Assembly (NCBI RefSeq): GCF_001747095.1
Contig: NZ_MDGP01000001.1
Location: forward strand, 293,001 to 357,000
Origin: Roseivirga sp. 4D4
GTDB lineage: Bacteria > Bacteroidota > Bacteroidia > Cytophagales > Cyclobacteriaceae
Reading direction: 5' to 3'
DNA length: 64,000 nucleotides
Shown: positions 43,281-52,816 of the stretch, one piece after another
Numbering within the stretch: position 1 is the stretch's first letter
Layout: every line of letters starts with the position of its first letter
Translations under genes and position numbers: made by a program
Notes under the pieces: model-generated
What the model was told of the DNA's origin: nothing
The model's input: only the letters and a program-made list of their open reading frames with translations
The model's database searches: none

Positions 43281-43595
43281 CTATTCTTTTTTTCTGAACT
43301 GTTTTGAATTGACTCTGATGAGAATGTAAGTAACCCCGATAAAGACGGATATCATGATGCTAACAAAATCAGAGGTAGACTTATCGAGTCCTAATGGAAT
43401 GAGGGGTATAAGGACTACCAACACGGCCATCCCGAAAAATCCATTTCTAAGCACTGAGGCAATACCCTCTATATCATACTTCGCTTGCTCCTCTGCCGAC
43501 ATGGTACTATAGCCAGCAATCAGGTGATGCATGCGTGCATACTTAATAAGGGCACCAAGAATTATAAAGAAGATACCAATGAGTATTATCATCAT
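43281..43595 (-). CDS. Small membrane protein
   Basis: 104 aa with three hydrophobic segments (about 3-20, 45-70 and 75-95). No family recognised. The segment SAEEQAKYDIEGIASVLRNG between helices 1 and 2 is typical of the DUF3784-like small proteins of Bacteroidota and Firmicutes, a suggestion only. Last gene of a minus-strand group. Confidence 0.6.
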   Translation of the reverse strand: MMIILIGIFFIILGALIKYARMHHLIAGYSTMSAEEQAKYDIEGIASVLRNGFFGMAVLVVLIPLIPLGLDKSTSDFVSIMISVFIGVTYILIRVNSKQFRKKE

Positions 43596-43620
43596 TGCAC
43601 AAACTTAATCAAACAGCGGA

Positions 43621-44139
43621 TCAAATTCGAGAGAGTTCCTTAGCTGCTCGTTTGGATACTGATTTTCGTGAATCTTTTGATAATCTTGTCAAATGAGGCA
43701 GAATCCACTGCTTCAGTGCACTGTCCTTCTTGGACCACTTACCCAGTGCATCAATGGTTGTATTGAGTACGATCCAGTCATTATGAAATGCCAGATTTCG
43801 TTTCATGATTTCCTTGGCACTGGCTATTTGGTCTTCGGACATGTCTTTCTCTAACAATAGAAAAAGACTCGCGAGGGTCCACTGAGTTGAAGCTTGGTCG
43901 ATACTTGATATTTCATTTAAGAACCGATCGATGTAAGGAATGAGTATGCTTTTTTTAGCCTTGCAAATCCGTTTCATCGCATTGGAAGTTCGAAGTCGAA
44001 CTACCTCATCATTGCTGAAATAGCAGTTAAAGAGCTCTTCGAATCGGGTTGGATTCGAAAGCACTTCTTCAACAACCTCTACCGTGTTGCCCAAAGAATT
44101 AGGGTGACCACCCGTTAATCTTTGCTCAAAATTGCTCAT
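43621..44139 (-). CDS. HEAT-repeat-like hypothetical protein
   Basis: 172 aa, all helical. Short helices repeat with about 35-residue spacing (TRFEELFNCYFSNDEVVRLR, SKKDSALKQWILPHLTRLSK), ending KRAAKELSRI. This fits HEAT-like repeats and suggests a scaffold or binding protein. Function unknown. Five bp from the next upstream gene stop. Confidence 0.65.
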   Translation of the reverse strand: MSNFEQRLTGGHPNSLGNTVEVVEEVLSNPTRFEELFNCYFSNDEVVRLRTSNAMKRICKAKKSILIPYIDRFLNEISSIDQASTQWTLASLFLLLEKDMSEDQIASAKEIMKRNLAFHNDWIVLNTTIDALGKWSKKDSALKQWILPHLTRLSKDSRKSVSKRAAKELSRI

Positions 44140-44144
44140 TAATA

Positions 44145-44558
44145 TTATATAGCTCTCATTTGGTTGCCACGCTTTTCGTGAGTCACCTCAGCAAGGCCTA
44201 AGGCTTCCATTAAAGGTGGTAAATACATACCGAATCTTCCTCGAAAGTTCTTTTTCAAGCCATACCAGCCGCCAATTGGGTTTTCAGGGGAACGCCCCCA
44301 GTGTTCTACTGTTCCTTCCTTGGTGTCTTGCTTTTCATCTTTACTTCCCAATTCCATCCAGTCTCCATGTGCCTTCAACATCTTGTGAAGATCATTGATG
44401 CATTGAATGTCATAGTGTAGCACGGTTGTCTTGACTGTACATACCAGAATCTCTTTACCATCCTTTTCATCAACATGCATGGTGTACTCTGAGCTTTGCG
44501 GAGGCGTCTTTAGTACCAGAGGGTTCTCTTTTGTTCCTATTGCTTCTCTGTAGTTCAT
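44145..44558 (-). CDS. Hypothetical protein
   Basis: 137 aa, soluble. Conserved-looking segment IGTKENPLVLKTPPQSSEY, two strands (ILVCTVKTTVLHYDIQCIND) and a C-terminal GRSPENPIGGWYGLKKNFRG. I do not recognise the family. Between the M24 peptidase gene and the HEAT-like gene. Confidence 0.6.
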   Translation of the reverse strand: MNYREAIGTKENPLVLKTPPQSSEYTMHVDEKDGKEILVCTVKTTVLHYDIQCINDLHKMLKAHGDWMELGSKDEKQDTKEGTVEHWGRSPENPIGGWYGLKKNFRGRFGMYLPPLMEALGLAEVTHEKRGNQMRAI

Positions 44559-44632
44559 AATTCTATGGGTTGTGTTGCTTAATCATAGACTGGTTAAGTA
44601 CACGTATGGTTGCAATGTGATGATTAATTGAA

Positions 44633-45934
44633 CTATTTGATTACCAGCATCCGCGGATTGATAGGATATAACCATTCAATTCCTCTGGAGGTAATTACCG
44701 CATCATCCTCGATGGGAACTCTCAATTTCTTCCCACCCCATTCTGGAACTTTGGTATAAGCGAAAAACTCAATAGAGATCAGGTTCGAGGGCTTGAGTTC
44801 ATAGTTGATTCTCACAGGATTCCAGTAAGCAATTGAAGGTCCAATGCCGTGGCCCCAATTACCAACAGAGTGGCAACCAATAATTACATCGGTCTTATCA
44901 AGGTCCGTGTACTGATTGAAACCCTTCATTCGATTAAATCCGGCCGCAGTTAGTCGTTTATATACTTCTTCCTCGGCCTCTTTGGCAGTTACACCGGGTT
45001 TGATTGCGCGCTGAACGATATCACGCACCTTCATGCTCTGGTCAAATGCATTTTGAATGCCAGCCGGTACTTTTGTCTCTCCTTCTTTCAACACATAGGC
45101 AATCCTTTTCATGTCGGTAAACATGTTCATAAGGCCAACGCCCCAGTCAATCATAATGACATCGCCTCTTTGGATGATGCGATCAGAAGATGTGGCCTCC
45201 ACGCCATTGGGACCCGTAATATAGACCGATGGCATACCAAAGGAAGAACCTAAGTTATTTTTGAACTGTTGCTCTTTCATCCACCAAGCCACATCTTCCA
45301 ATGTGGTGACGCCTGGAGTGATCACTTCATTGGAAAGCGCCCTTTCAGCGATCGTATAGGAGAACTCTCCGGCCTCACCATAAATAGCAATTTCACTGGC
45401 TACTCGTCTGGACCTAAAGTCAGATACCAATTTTTCCGCAGAGACAAATCGATCTTCATATTTCTTTCCAAGGATCTCAGCCAACTCAAGATAGCCCGAA
45501 TGCGTAAGCCCATCCGCACCGCCAATATTTGGGGAGATATTCAGTCCGATGCGTTTAGGGTCTCTTTCCATGACGAACTCCTTCAATTCATCCACAGAGC
45601 CGAAATAATCGTAGCCACCGCCTTCTTTCAATAAGTAACCGTTATTTCCCAAAGACACACGTTCAATACGATCGCCTCCACGATCGGTGAAAATGTAATA
45701 GCTTCCAAAAGAGCCTACGTAACCCTCGCCCAGGTCTGAGTATAAGGGATCCAAATTCCCTTCTCGATTCATGATAATCCACATATCAATATTGTTTTCC
45801 CTCATGACTTCGGGAAGTACCAGATCGAATTTGTCATTGCGAACCTGATTCATTTTTCGCCATCTGCGCATGGCTTCTTGGCTGAATGTGGTCGTACAAA
45901 CAAGTAAAAGAAGGGTAGTGATAAAGGCTTTCAT
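44633..45934 (-). CDS. Secreted M24 family metallopeptidase (Xaa-Pro dipeptidase-like)
   Basis: 433 aa from the ATG at 45934 (signal peptide MKAFITTLLLLVCTTTFS); a TTG six bases upstream is less likely. The N-terminal half is the creatinase-like domain. Metal ligands of the pita-bread fold are visible: DWGVGLMNMFTDMKR (two Asp), HSVGNWGHGIG (His), ISIEFFAYT (Glu) and PIEDDAVI (Glu). Cleaves dipeptides with proline or removes N-terminal residues; exported. It follows the RluA gene with a gap of 48 bp. Confidence 0.85.
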   Translation of the reverse strand: MKAFITTLLLLVCTTTFSQEAMRRWRKMNQVRNDKFDLVLPEVMRENNIDMWIIMNREGNLDPLYSDLGEGYVGSFGSYYIFTDRGGDRIERVSLGNNGYLLKEGGGYDYFGSVDELKEFVMERDPKRIGLNISPNIGGADGLTHSGYLELAEILGKKYEDRFVSAEKLVSDFRSRRVASEIAIYGEAGEFSYTIAERALSNEVITPGVTTLEDVAWWMKEQQFKNNLGSSFGMPSVYITGPNGVEATSSDRIIQRGDVIMIDWGVGLMNMFTDMKRIAYVLKEGETKVPAGIQNAFDQSMKVRDIVQRAIKPGVTAKEAEEEVYKRLTAAGFNRMKGFNQYTDLDKTDVIIGCHSVGNWGHGIGPSIAYWNPVRINYELKPSNLISIEFFAYTKVPEWGGKKLRVPIEDDAVITSRGIEWLYPINPRMLVIK

Positions 45935-45982
45935 GGTCAAAGTGTTTTGACCTAAAATACTAATTTTCTAAAGGAGTGAAGT

Positions 45983-46867
45983 TTAATCCCCTTGAGACAA
46001 TGCATCCCATAAAGGGAAGATCTTTTTAAACTTTAATGGCAGCTCGTCTATTTGGAGGATCTTATCATTTGTGAATGGGTGTTTGAATTCTAAAGAATAG
46101 GCATGGAGGTAGAGGCCTTTCCCTTTTAAAATCAGTCCTTCAGTTCCATAGTCCTTATCCCCAAGAATGGGGTTGCCAATGCTGGCAAGGTGCTTTCTGA
46201 GTTGATGTCTACGACCCGTTTCTGGTTTTAACTCAACCAAATTCAGTTGCCCAAATCGATCTGAGTGAACCCTATCTGCAATGCAGTAGTGCGACTTGGC
46301 TTCCTTGCCTTTCATGGACGCTGTAATAATGCCTTCTCGGTCCATCTGCCCAATGGTGATGGCATAGTAAGTTTTGTTAACACCTTTGTCTTCAAAAAGC
46401 TTGTTCAAGGCTCTGATACTACTGCTCGTTTTGCCCACCAGAAGTAGGCCAGTGGTGGCATAGTCTAGTCTATGAACAGGTTGTGGGACGGTAGCATCTG
46501 CCTCATTACTTTGATTGAGGTTTTGACTGAGGGCATTGGCAATGGTTTTGAAACTGTTGCCGCTGACTTCTATGCCAGCGGGTTTATGAATTATGGCCAG
46601 ATACTCATCTTCAAATAAGACTTTCAAAGGAAAAATGAGCGGTCTCTTTGGTTTGACCCCTTCAATAGAGTAAAGGGTTATTGTCTCTCCCCCCTTGATC
46701 CATGTAGCCGTTGAGGCGGTTAGTCCATTGACTTCGATTAACTGCTTCTTCAATGCCTTTTTTAGTGCTGACTTTGTTGAAATACTTGAGAATATGCAGA
46801 CTCCATACTCTTGTAATCGAATACGAGAAGAGAGGTGAGGTACCGTATGGATTTCTGAGACTTTTAT
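45983..46867 (-). CDS. RluA-family pseudouridine synthase with abnormal 5' end
   Basis: Catalytic domain has HRLDYATTGLLLVGKT (catalytic Asp), GRRHQLRKHLASIGNPILGD. The first conventional start in frame is TTG at 46753 (256 aa), which would cut off half of an S4-like N-terminus. In the same frame upstream there is a coherent S4-type sequence (RIRLQEYGVCIFSSISTKSA, LKKALKKQLIEVNGLTAST). It has no ATG, GTG or TTG and begins near an ATA at 46867 (reading IKVSEIHTVPHLSS). An ATG (46895) exists in another frame, one base indel away at an AAAA run. So either a non-AUG start, a frameshift or start loss. Modifies uridines in rRNA or tRNA. Confidence 0.7.
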   Translation of the reverse strand: MKVSEIHTVPHLSSRIRLQEYGVCIFSSISTKSALKKALKKQLIEVNGLTASTATWIKGGETITLYSIEGVKPKRPLIFPLKVLFEDEYLAIIHKPAGIEVSGNSFKTIANALSQNLNQSNEADATVPQPVHRLDYATTGLLLVGKTSSSIRALNKLFEDKGVNKTYYAITIGQMDREGIITASMKGKEAKSHYCIADRVHSDRFGQLNLVELKPETGRRHQLRKHLASIGNPILGDKDYGTEGLILKGKGLYLHAYSLEFKHPFTNDKILQIDELPLKFKKIFPLWDALSQGD

Positions 46868-46986
46868 AAGACTTGTTTGATAACTGGTTCTTCATATGAA
46901 GGAACAATTTTTAAATTGCTTTACATAGATCTGGTAACGATTCTATCCGAACTGGTCTATCAATTATCAACCTTAAACAAATTATC

Positions 46987-49900
46987 ATGCTCAGCTTCCG
47001 AAAAAGCACGGCTTTCCTGCTGTCAATCCTCTGCTTGTTTTCATTGTCTCATTTATCTGCTCAGTCAGTCGACCCCTCAGCATTACAAAGTGCGGCCAAT
47101 GGAATGCAACTTAGAAATATAGGCCCGGCCGTTATGGGTGGACGTATTGCGGACATAGCCGTAAACCCTCATAATAAAAGCAACTGGTACATCGCTGTTG
47201 GCTCAGGGGGCGTTTGGAAAACCGATAACAGTGGCATTACCTGGAAGCCGGTATTTGATAATCAAGCTTCTTATTCTATTGGCACAGTGTCAATAGATCC
47301 AAATACGCCAAGCACAGTTTGGGTAGGAACGGGTGAAAACGTGAGTGGTCGCCATGTTGGCTGGGGTGATGGTGTCTATAAAAGCACCGATGCTGGTAAA
47401 ACATGGAATCGAATGGGGCTGGAGAAGTCCGAGCACATAGGAAAGATTCTGATTGATCCACGAAACAGTAATGTGGTAATGGTTGCTGCAGAAGGTCCAT
47501 TATGGTCTTCAGGAGGAGAACGTGGCTTGTACAGATCAACCGATGGCGGAAAAACCTGGGCGGCAACACTGCAAATCGATGAAAACACAGGGATAACCGA
47601 CATTGAGTTTGATCCCTCTAACCCTGACGTTATCTATGCTGCTGCTTATCAGCGCAGGAGAAAAACCTGGTCTCTATTGGCGGGAGGACCTAATTCTGGG
47701 ATATATAAATCCTCAGACAATGGCGTGACTTGGAAGAAAATAACCACCGGACTTCCAAGGGGAGATATGGGCAAAATTGGACTTGCTGTTACTCCTGCCA
47801 ATCCAGATTTGGTATATGCCACTATTGAATCCGATGGCAGAAACAAAGGTTTTTATAAGTCTACCGATAAAGGGGAAAGCTGGGCAAAGCAGAATAGTTA
47901 TACCTCTGGTGGAACAGGGCCTCATTACTATCAGGAAATTGAAGCATCTCCTCAGGACGCTAACCTGATTTATCAGATGGATGTGTTCATTCAGGTAACA
48001 CGCAATGGTGGAAAGAACTTCAACGTGCTGGGTAATGGAAGAGAAAAACACAGTGATAATCACGCCTTGTGGATCGATCCGGATAATGGAAATCACCTCA
48101 TCGCAGGGACAGATGGCGGCCTTTATGAGACCTTCGATGAAGGTACTACCTGGAGACATTTCCCCAACTTGCCGATCGCGCAGTTCTATAAGATTGCTTT
48201 AGACAATGCTGAACCTTTCTACAATATCGTAGCGGGAGCTCAAGATTTAGGCACATTGATCGGTCCGTCAAGAACTACCAACACGGAAGGTGTCCGAAAT
48301 CAAGATTGGTATATTCCACTAGGCGCAGACGGTTATGATGCCGCCTTTGATCCAGAAGATCCAAATACGGTTTACATGGAGATTCAAGGTGGTGAGCTGA
48401 ATCGATTGGATAGAAGAACTGAGGAAGTAATCAAAATTAAGCCATCACCAGCACCTGGCGATGCGCCTGAAAGATTTAACTGGGATGCACCGATCATTGT
48501 GAGTCCGCACGATAGTAAGACGATTTACTTCGGCTCTCAGCGGGTTTGGAAGAGTGAGGACAGAGGTGATTCATGGACGGTAATTAGTGAGGACCTAACC
48601 ACCAATACCAACCGCTATACTTTGGAAATGATAGATCGTGTGCCGAGCATAGATGCCCTGTATGACAATGGTGCTATGTCGAAGTATGCCACGCTCACTG
48701 GTATTACAGAATCACCATTGGTTAAGGGCTTACTCTATACAGGTTCTGATGACGGATTGATTCATGTCAGCGAAGATGACGGTCAGAACTGGAAGATGGC
48801 CGGAAGCCTGCCGAAAGTACCTGAAAGGTCGTTTATCAATGATGTAGAGGCTTCACAACATGACGCGAATACTGTATTTGCGATTGCCGATGCCCATAAG
48901 TTGGGTGATTACAATACCTACCTCTTCATGAGTAAAAACCGAGGAAGATCATGGCAGTCCATTGCTGGCGATCTACCACAGGGAACGATTGTTTGGTCGA
49001 TTAAACAGGATCATATAGATGAGAATTTACTGTTTATAGGAGCAGAATATGGCATCTATTTTTCACCCAATATGGGTCAAAACTGGATCAAGTTAGGAGC
49101 TGGTGTTCCGACCATTGCTTTTAGAGATATCGAACTTCACCCAAGAGATAATGATTTAGTTGGCGGAACCTTCGGCCGAGGGGTATATATGTTAGATGAT
49201 TATTCCGCATTGCGGGAAGTAAACAAAGCCATTCAAGCCAAATCCAATACGGTGTTTCCGGTTAGGGACGCCTGGTGGTATATGCCAAATGCGCCAATGC
49301 AGGCGGCAGGTATGCCTTCCGCGGGTTCTACAAGTTTCAAAACTCCAAACCCAGATTTTGGCGCGCTGATCACCTATTACTTACACGATATGCCCAAGAC
49401 CGCACGAAGTGAGCGTTTGGCATCAGAAAAGGCCATGCGAGAGAAAGGAGAGAGTATTCCTTTTCCTGGCTGGGATAAGCTGTCTGAAGAATCAAGAGAA
49501 GGCAATGCCACAACGATGCTTCAAATCAAAGATGCAAATGGAGCTACTGTTCGTTGGCTACAAGGAGTTTCTGGTAAGGGGCTTCATCGCATAACTTGGG
49601 ATTTGAGGTTACCACCTTCTAACCCTATTAGCCTTAGTCAACCAGGTTTTAGGCCTCCATGGGCAGGAACACCACAAGGACCTATGGTGGCCCCTGGTAA
49701 GTACTCCGTGCAGCTTTATGTTTTGAATAACGGAAGTCTTCAGTCTCAAGGTTCTCCACAGGAGTTTATGGTGAAGGCAGCACCAAATGCGAGTTCAGGC
49801 GCTGATTATCAGGCAGCGGCCGCGTTCCAAAGAAGAGGTGACGAACTGTCAAGAGAGATGTCAAATGCCAATAGGCGCATGGGCGAAGCAGCTGAAAAGT

Positions 49901-50262
49901 TGAGGTTTATTCGTGCAGCATTACCTAAAACACCAGGAGCCACACCGGCCATGTTTGAAACTTTGAAAAGACTGAACGATGGTTTGGCAGACTTGCGCAA
50001 GAGCCTGAATGGTGATCCAATTCCAGGCTCCAAAAACGAATCCACCTCACCATCGATCAGGTCTCGTATGGGCACTGCCATAGGAGGCCATAGTGGTACG
50101 ACACAAGCACCTACAGAAACACAGAAATCAGACTTGGCTTTAGCCGAAAGTGGCTTTGAAGAGTTCTTGAAAAATGCTGAAAACTTCTTTGCAGCTTTGA
50201 CAGCCTACGAAGCCGAACTCGAAAAAGCTGGGGCTCCTTTTACCCCTGGCAGAAAGAAATAA
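46987..50262 (+). CDS. VPS10/sortilin-like beta-propeller protein, secreted
   Basis: 1091 aa with a signal peptide (MLSFRKSTAFLLSILCLFSLSHLSA). Residues about 35-730 form BNR-type propellers with many Asp-box-like turns (STDAGKTW, STDGGKTW, SSDNGVTW, STDKGESW, SEDRGDSW). The C-terminal part (about 780-1090) is a separate beta domain followed by a helical segment. Often annotated as glycosyl hydrolase, but no catalytic residues are visible; binding or adhesion is as likely. Terminator at 50283-50312. Confidence 0.85.
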   Translation: MLSFRKSTAFLLSILCLFSLSHLSAQSVDPSALQSAANGMQLRNIGPAVMGGRIADIAVNPHNKSNWYIAVGSGGVWKTDNSGITWKPVFDNQASYSIGTVSIDPNTPSTVWVGTGENVSGRHVGWGDGVYKSTDAGKTWNRMGLEKSEHIGKILIDPRNSNVVMVAAEGPLWSSGGERGLYRSTDGGKTWAATLQIDENTGITDIEFDPSNPDVIYAAAYQRRRKTWSLLAGGPNSGIYKSSDNGVTWKKITTGLPRGDMGKIGLAVTPANPDLVYATIESDGRNKGFYKSTDKGESWAKQNSYTSGGTGPHYYQEIEASPQDANLIYQMDVFIQVTRNGGKNFNVLGNGREKHSDNHALWIDPDNGNHLIAGTDGGLYETFDEGTTWRHFPNLPIAQFYKIALDNAEPFYNIVAGAQDLGTLIGPSRTTNTEGVRNQDWYIPLGADGYDAAFDPEDPNTVYMEIQGGELNRLDRRTEEVIKIKPSPAPGDAPERFNWDAPIIVSPHDSKTIYFGSQRVWKSEDRGDSWTVISEDLTTNTNRYTLEMIDRVPSIDALYDNGAMSKYATLTGITESPLVKGLLYTGSDDGLIHVSEDDGQNWKMAGSLPKVPERSFINDVEASQHDANTVFAIADAHKLGDYNTYLFMSKNRGRSWQSIAGDLPQGTIVWSIKQDHIDENLLFIGAEYGIYFSPNMGQNWIKLGAGVPTIAFRDIELHPRDNDLVGGTFGRGVYMLDDYSALREVNKAIQAKSNTVFPVRDAWWYMPNAPMQAAGMPSAGSTSFKTPNPDFGALITYYLHDMPKTARSERLASEKAMREKGESIPFPGWDKLSEESREGNATTMLQIKDANGATVRWLQGVSGKGLHRITWDLRLPPSNPISLSQPGFRPPWAGTPQGPMVAPGKYSVQLYVLNNGSLQSQGSPQEFMVKAAPNASSGADYQAAAAFQRRGDELSREMSNANRRMGEAAEKLRFIRAALPKTPGATPAMFETLKRLNDGLADLRKSLNGDPIPGSKNESTSPSIRSRMGTAIGGHSGTTQAPTETQKSDLALAESGFEEFLKNAENFFAALTAYEAELEKAGAPFTPGRKK

Positions 50263-50282
50263 TACGAAATCAACTGAGATAG

Positions 50283-50312
50283 AAAGGAAGCTCGTAAAGG
50301 GCTTCCTTTTTT
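50283..50312 (+). terminator. Intrinsic terminator of the VPS10-like gene
   Basis: AAAGGAAGC (50283-50291) and GCTTCCTTT (50301-50309), 9-nt loop, T run. Confidence 0.85.
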
Positions 50313-50400
50313 GATTAGTGTCTAAGTAGATCCAGTGCAAACGTGAGCAAAGGATTTTGCAGCAAGTTTTTATATATTCAGCATTAACTAAAACGACATA

Positions 50401-51735
50401 ATGAAACGCGATTCTTACCTCAATTCATTCAGATCCTATTTTGCCATTTTCCTGTTGGTTTCGTTCTTTTTTAGCTGCTCCAATGAGAAAGCAGATGAGG
50501 CTTCTGAAATCACCAAGTCCACGATTGTTAAAGTCGAAAATGGTTTTGAGCTTCAGCTCAATGGAGAGCCTTTCTTTATTCAGGGAGCTGGCCTTGAGTT
50601 TGGCAGTATTCCCAAACTGGCTGCGCATGGCGCGAATTCATTCAGAACCTGGAGAACAGATAATGGTCAGCGATCAGGTAAAGAAGTACTTGATGATGCT
50701 CAGAAATATGGGCTAAAAGTAACAATGGGCATAGATGTAGGCAGAGAGCGTCATGGCTTTGATTATGACGATGAAGAAGCCGTTAAAGCCCAACTTGAAA
50801 GAATAAGAGGCGAGGTGATGGAACTTAAGGATCATCCTGCATTGATTATTTGGGGTATAGGAAACGAACTCAATCATGAAGCAGAAAACCCAAAGGTTTG
50901 GGATGCGGTCAATGAGATCTCAAAGATGATCCACGAGATCGATCCAAATCATTTAACAACTACCTCACTTGCAGGTATGAATAAGGAATTTGTCCACCTG
51001 ATCATGGAGCGTGCGCCTGACCTGGACATTCTCAGTGTGCAGATGTATGCAGAAGTAGAAATACTGCCAAGATTGCTTAAGGAATCTGGTTGGGAAGGCC
51101 CTTTGATGGTAACAGAATGGGGAGCTACTGGCTACTGGGAAGTGGGTAATACCGAGTGGGGAGCACCTGTCGAAAACAATAGCTCGGTCAAAGCCGATTT
51201 TTACGGAAGCCGCTATAGAAATGCGATTGAATCGCAAAGGCCTCAGGTCATTGGTTCCTATGTATTCCTTTGGGGCCAAAAACAGGAGAGAACACCTACC
51301 TGGTTCGGTATGTTTATGCCTGATGGGAAAGAAACCGAGTCCATTGACGTAATGCATAATATTTGGAATGGCGCCTGGCCAGAGAACAGAAGTCCACGCA
51401 TCAACACTTTTAGCCTAGAAGGAAAAGAGCCTTATGATAACATTAAGCTGACTGCTGGCAAACAGTATCAGGCTTCAATAGACGTTACTGATCCTGATAG
51501 CGATGTGCTCACCTATCGATGGGAAATCATGAAAGAAAGTACTACCAATGCTACTGGTGGTGACGCTGAAGAAGTACCTGCCGTAATAGAAGGGTTGATT
51601 TCAAATGATCAGACTTCAGGCGACTTGACATTTATGGCACCAAATGAGGAGGGAGCATACCGACTCTTTATCTATGTTGATGACAACCAAGATCATACCG
51701 CGCATGCCAATATTCCATTTTACGTGAATAAGTAG
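50401..51735 (+). CDS. GH2-like TIM-barrel glycosidase, lipoprotein
   Basis: 444 aa. Lipoprotein signal peptide ending FFFSC. TIM barrel (about 40-330) with ELQLNGEPFFIQGAG, GANSFRTWR, acid/base candidate E156 in WGIGNELNHE and nucleophile candidate E239 in VTEWGATG. A C-terminal Ig/cadherin-like domain (about 345-440, DPDSDVLTYRWEIM) follows. It resembles the catalytic part of GH2/GH5-like enzymes without the N-terminal sandwich. Substrate unknown; surface-anchored polysaccharide degradation or remodelling is likely. Confidence 0.8.
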   Translation: MKRDSYLNSFRSYFAIFLLVSFFFSCSNEKADEASEITKSTIVKVENGFELQLNGEPFFIQGAGLEFGSIPKLAAHGANSFRTWRTDNGQRSGKEVLDDAQKYGLKVTMGIDVGRERHGFDYDDEEAVKAQLERIRGEVMELKDHPALIIWGIGNELNHEAENPKVWDAVNEISKMIHEIDPNHLTTTSLAGMNKEFVHLIMERAPDLDILSVQMYAEVEILPRLLKESGWEGPLMVTEWGATGYWEVGNTEWGAPVENNSSVKADFYGSRYRNAIESQRPQVIGSYVFLWGQKQERTPTWFGMFMPDGKETESIDVMHNIWNGAWPENRSPRINTFSLEGKEPYDNIKLTAGKQYQASIDVTDPDSDVLTYRWEIMKESTTNATGGDAEEVPAVIEGLISNDQTSGDLTFMAPNEEGAYRLFIYVDDNQDHTAHANIPFYVNK

Positions 51736-51752
51736 AAAGATTTAACCGGACT

Positions 51753-51785
51753 AAAAGGCCTGATTGATTAACAGTTGGGCCTTTT
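51753..51785. terminator. Terminator hairpin between convergent genes
   Basis: AAAAGGCC (51753-51760) and GGCCTTTT (51778-51785), 17-nt loop, then TTTATT on the plus side. Serves the GH2-like gene; also lies just past the stop of the minus-strand gene at 51786. Confidence 0.75.
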
Positions 51786-52286
51786 TTATTGGTCGACCTT
51801 GGTAAAGCCGTAGATGGTTGTATGCATGCCTGCAATTTTCCATTCTCCATCCACTTTTTCCATCAGGCGCGTTTCTCTTTTTAGTCCTCGATTTGCGTCA
51901 TGCTGTTCAAAGCTAACCCAAGCCCCAGTGCCGTAGAGTCGCACCTCAATGTCATCTACCATTTCGGGTAAAGGATCTGGTTCTGGATGCTCCTCAATAT
52001 AGGTTCGTACAAAGTCGTCAATCTCTTTCCATCCCAGAGTTTCGGTAAATGTGCTGTCCGAGAAGTCAATATAGGTTTTCGTTAGGGACGATTCATGAAT
52101 CCACTTTGACTTCCAAGCCTCATAATCCCTGTTAAATGCCGCCCTGGTTTCACCATTTATGGTTTCAAGAATGGCCGCTTTCTCTTTTTCAAAGTCCAAG
52201 CCTTGGTCTGATGAGGGGTTACAGGCCATTGCCAGACTTAAAATGATCATGACGGATAAGATGCTGATTCTCGAGTTTTTAAACAT
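51786..52286 (-). CDS. NTF2/SnoaL-like lipoprotein
   Basis: 166 aa. Signal peptide with lipobox SLAMAC, then a cone-shaped NTF2-like fold: AAFNRDYEAWKSKWIHESS, IDDFVRTYIEEH and the last strands VSFEQHDANRG, TRLMEKVDGEWKIAGMHTT. Ligand or enzymatic role unknown. Confidence 0.8.
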   Translation of the reverse strand: MFKNSRISILSVMIILSLAMACNPSSDQGLDFEKEKAAILETINGETRAAFNRDYEAWKSKWIHESSLTKTYIDFSDSTFTETLGWKEIDDFVRTYIEEHPEPDPLPEMVDDIEVRLYGTGAWVSFEQHDANRGLKRETRLMEKVDGEWKIAGMHTTIYGFTKVDQ

Positions 52287-52351
52287 ACTTTGATTGCTGG
52301 TTAAGGTAATGGGTCAAGACCCAGAAGGTACAAAGAAAATGTCTGAAGCGA

Positions 52352-52780
52352 TTATCCTGTTGTCCCATCAGGCTTTTGGCTCATCTGTTTGATTTCATCG
52401 AGGTATTCTTTTGGGAAGTCTAAAGTTTGGGCTAGTCGGTAAAGCGATTTTGCATAGGACTCATTTGTCCCTGTCAGTAATTCTAATGGGAGGTTATAGC
52501 AAGTCGCTTTCAACTTTTCGCCAGAATCTAAGATGATTTCGACTTCTTCAGGAACATAATCTGATACGCTGGCTTCGGCATAAAGGGATTGAATCTTGTC
52601 ACTATTCACCGTCATTACCAATCCATAGGATTTTCCTCCTTTTGAAGGAATGAGTGACGCTCTATTGCCGATTTTCAGCGTATAGTTCTCGAGATAACCT
52701 TTCCTTGGGTTGGTAGATTGTATTCCATTTTTAGATAAAATGGAGCTGTCCATAAATAAGCCATAAAAGAATACTTCCAT
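52352..52780 (-). CDS. Gamma-glutamylcyclotransferase-like (AIG2/GGCT) protein
   Basis: 142 aa. Opens with VFFYGLFMDSSIL, the nucleotide-less GGCT fold, with SYGLVMTVNSDKIQSLYAEA and YVPEEVEIIL. The catalytic glutamate of canonical GGCT is not obvious, so activity is uncertain. Could turn over gamma-glutamyl amino acids. Confidence 0.75.
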   Translation of the reverse strand: MEVFFYGLFMDSSILSKNGIQSTNPRKGYLENYTLKIGNRASLIPSKGGKSYGLVMTVNSDKIQSLYAEASVSDYVPEEVEIILDSGEKLKATCYNLPLELLTGTNESYAKSLYRLAQTLDFPKEYLDEIKQMSQKPDGTTG

Positions 52781-52816
52781 TTAAATCTTCTTTTGAGGTT
52801 CAACTCAATCTATTTA

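Noticed and set aside
46662..46907. 81-codon minus-strand frame at the 5' end of rluA
   Set aside because: It is the other frame of the S4-encoding stretch; its peptide shows no family pattern, while the rluA frame does. It matters only because it contains the nearby ATG.
46987..50262. Sialidase or glycosyl hydrolase
   Set aside because: Asp-box turns are present but the arginine triad and acid residues of sialidases are not recognisable.
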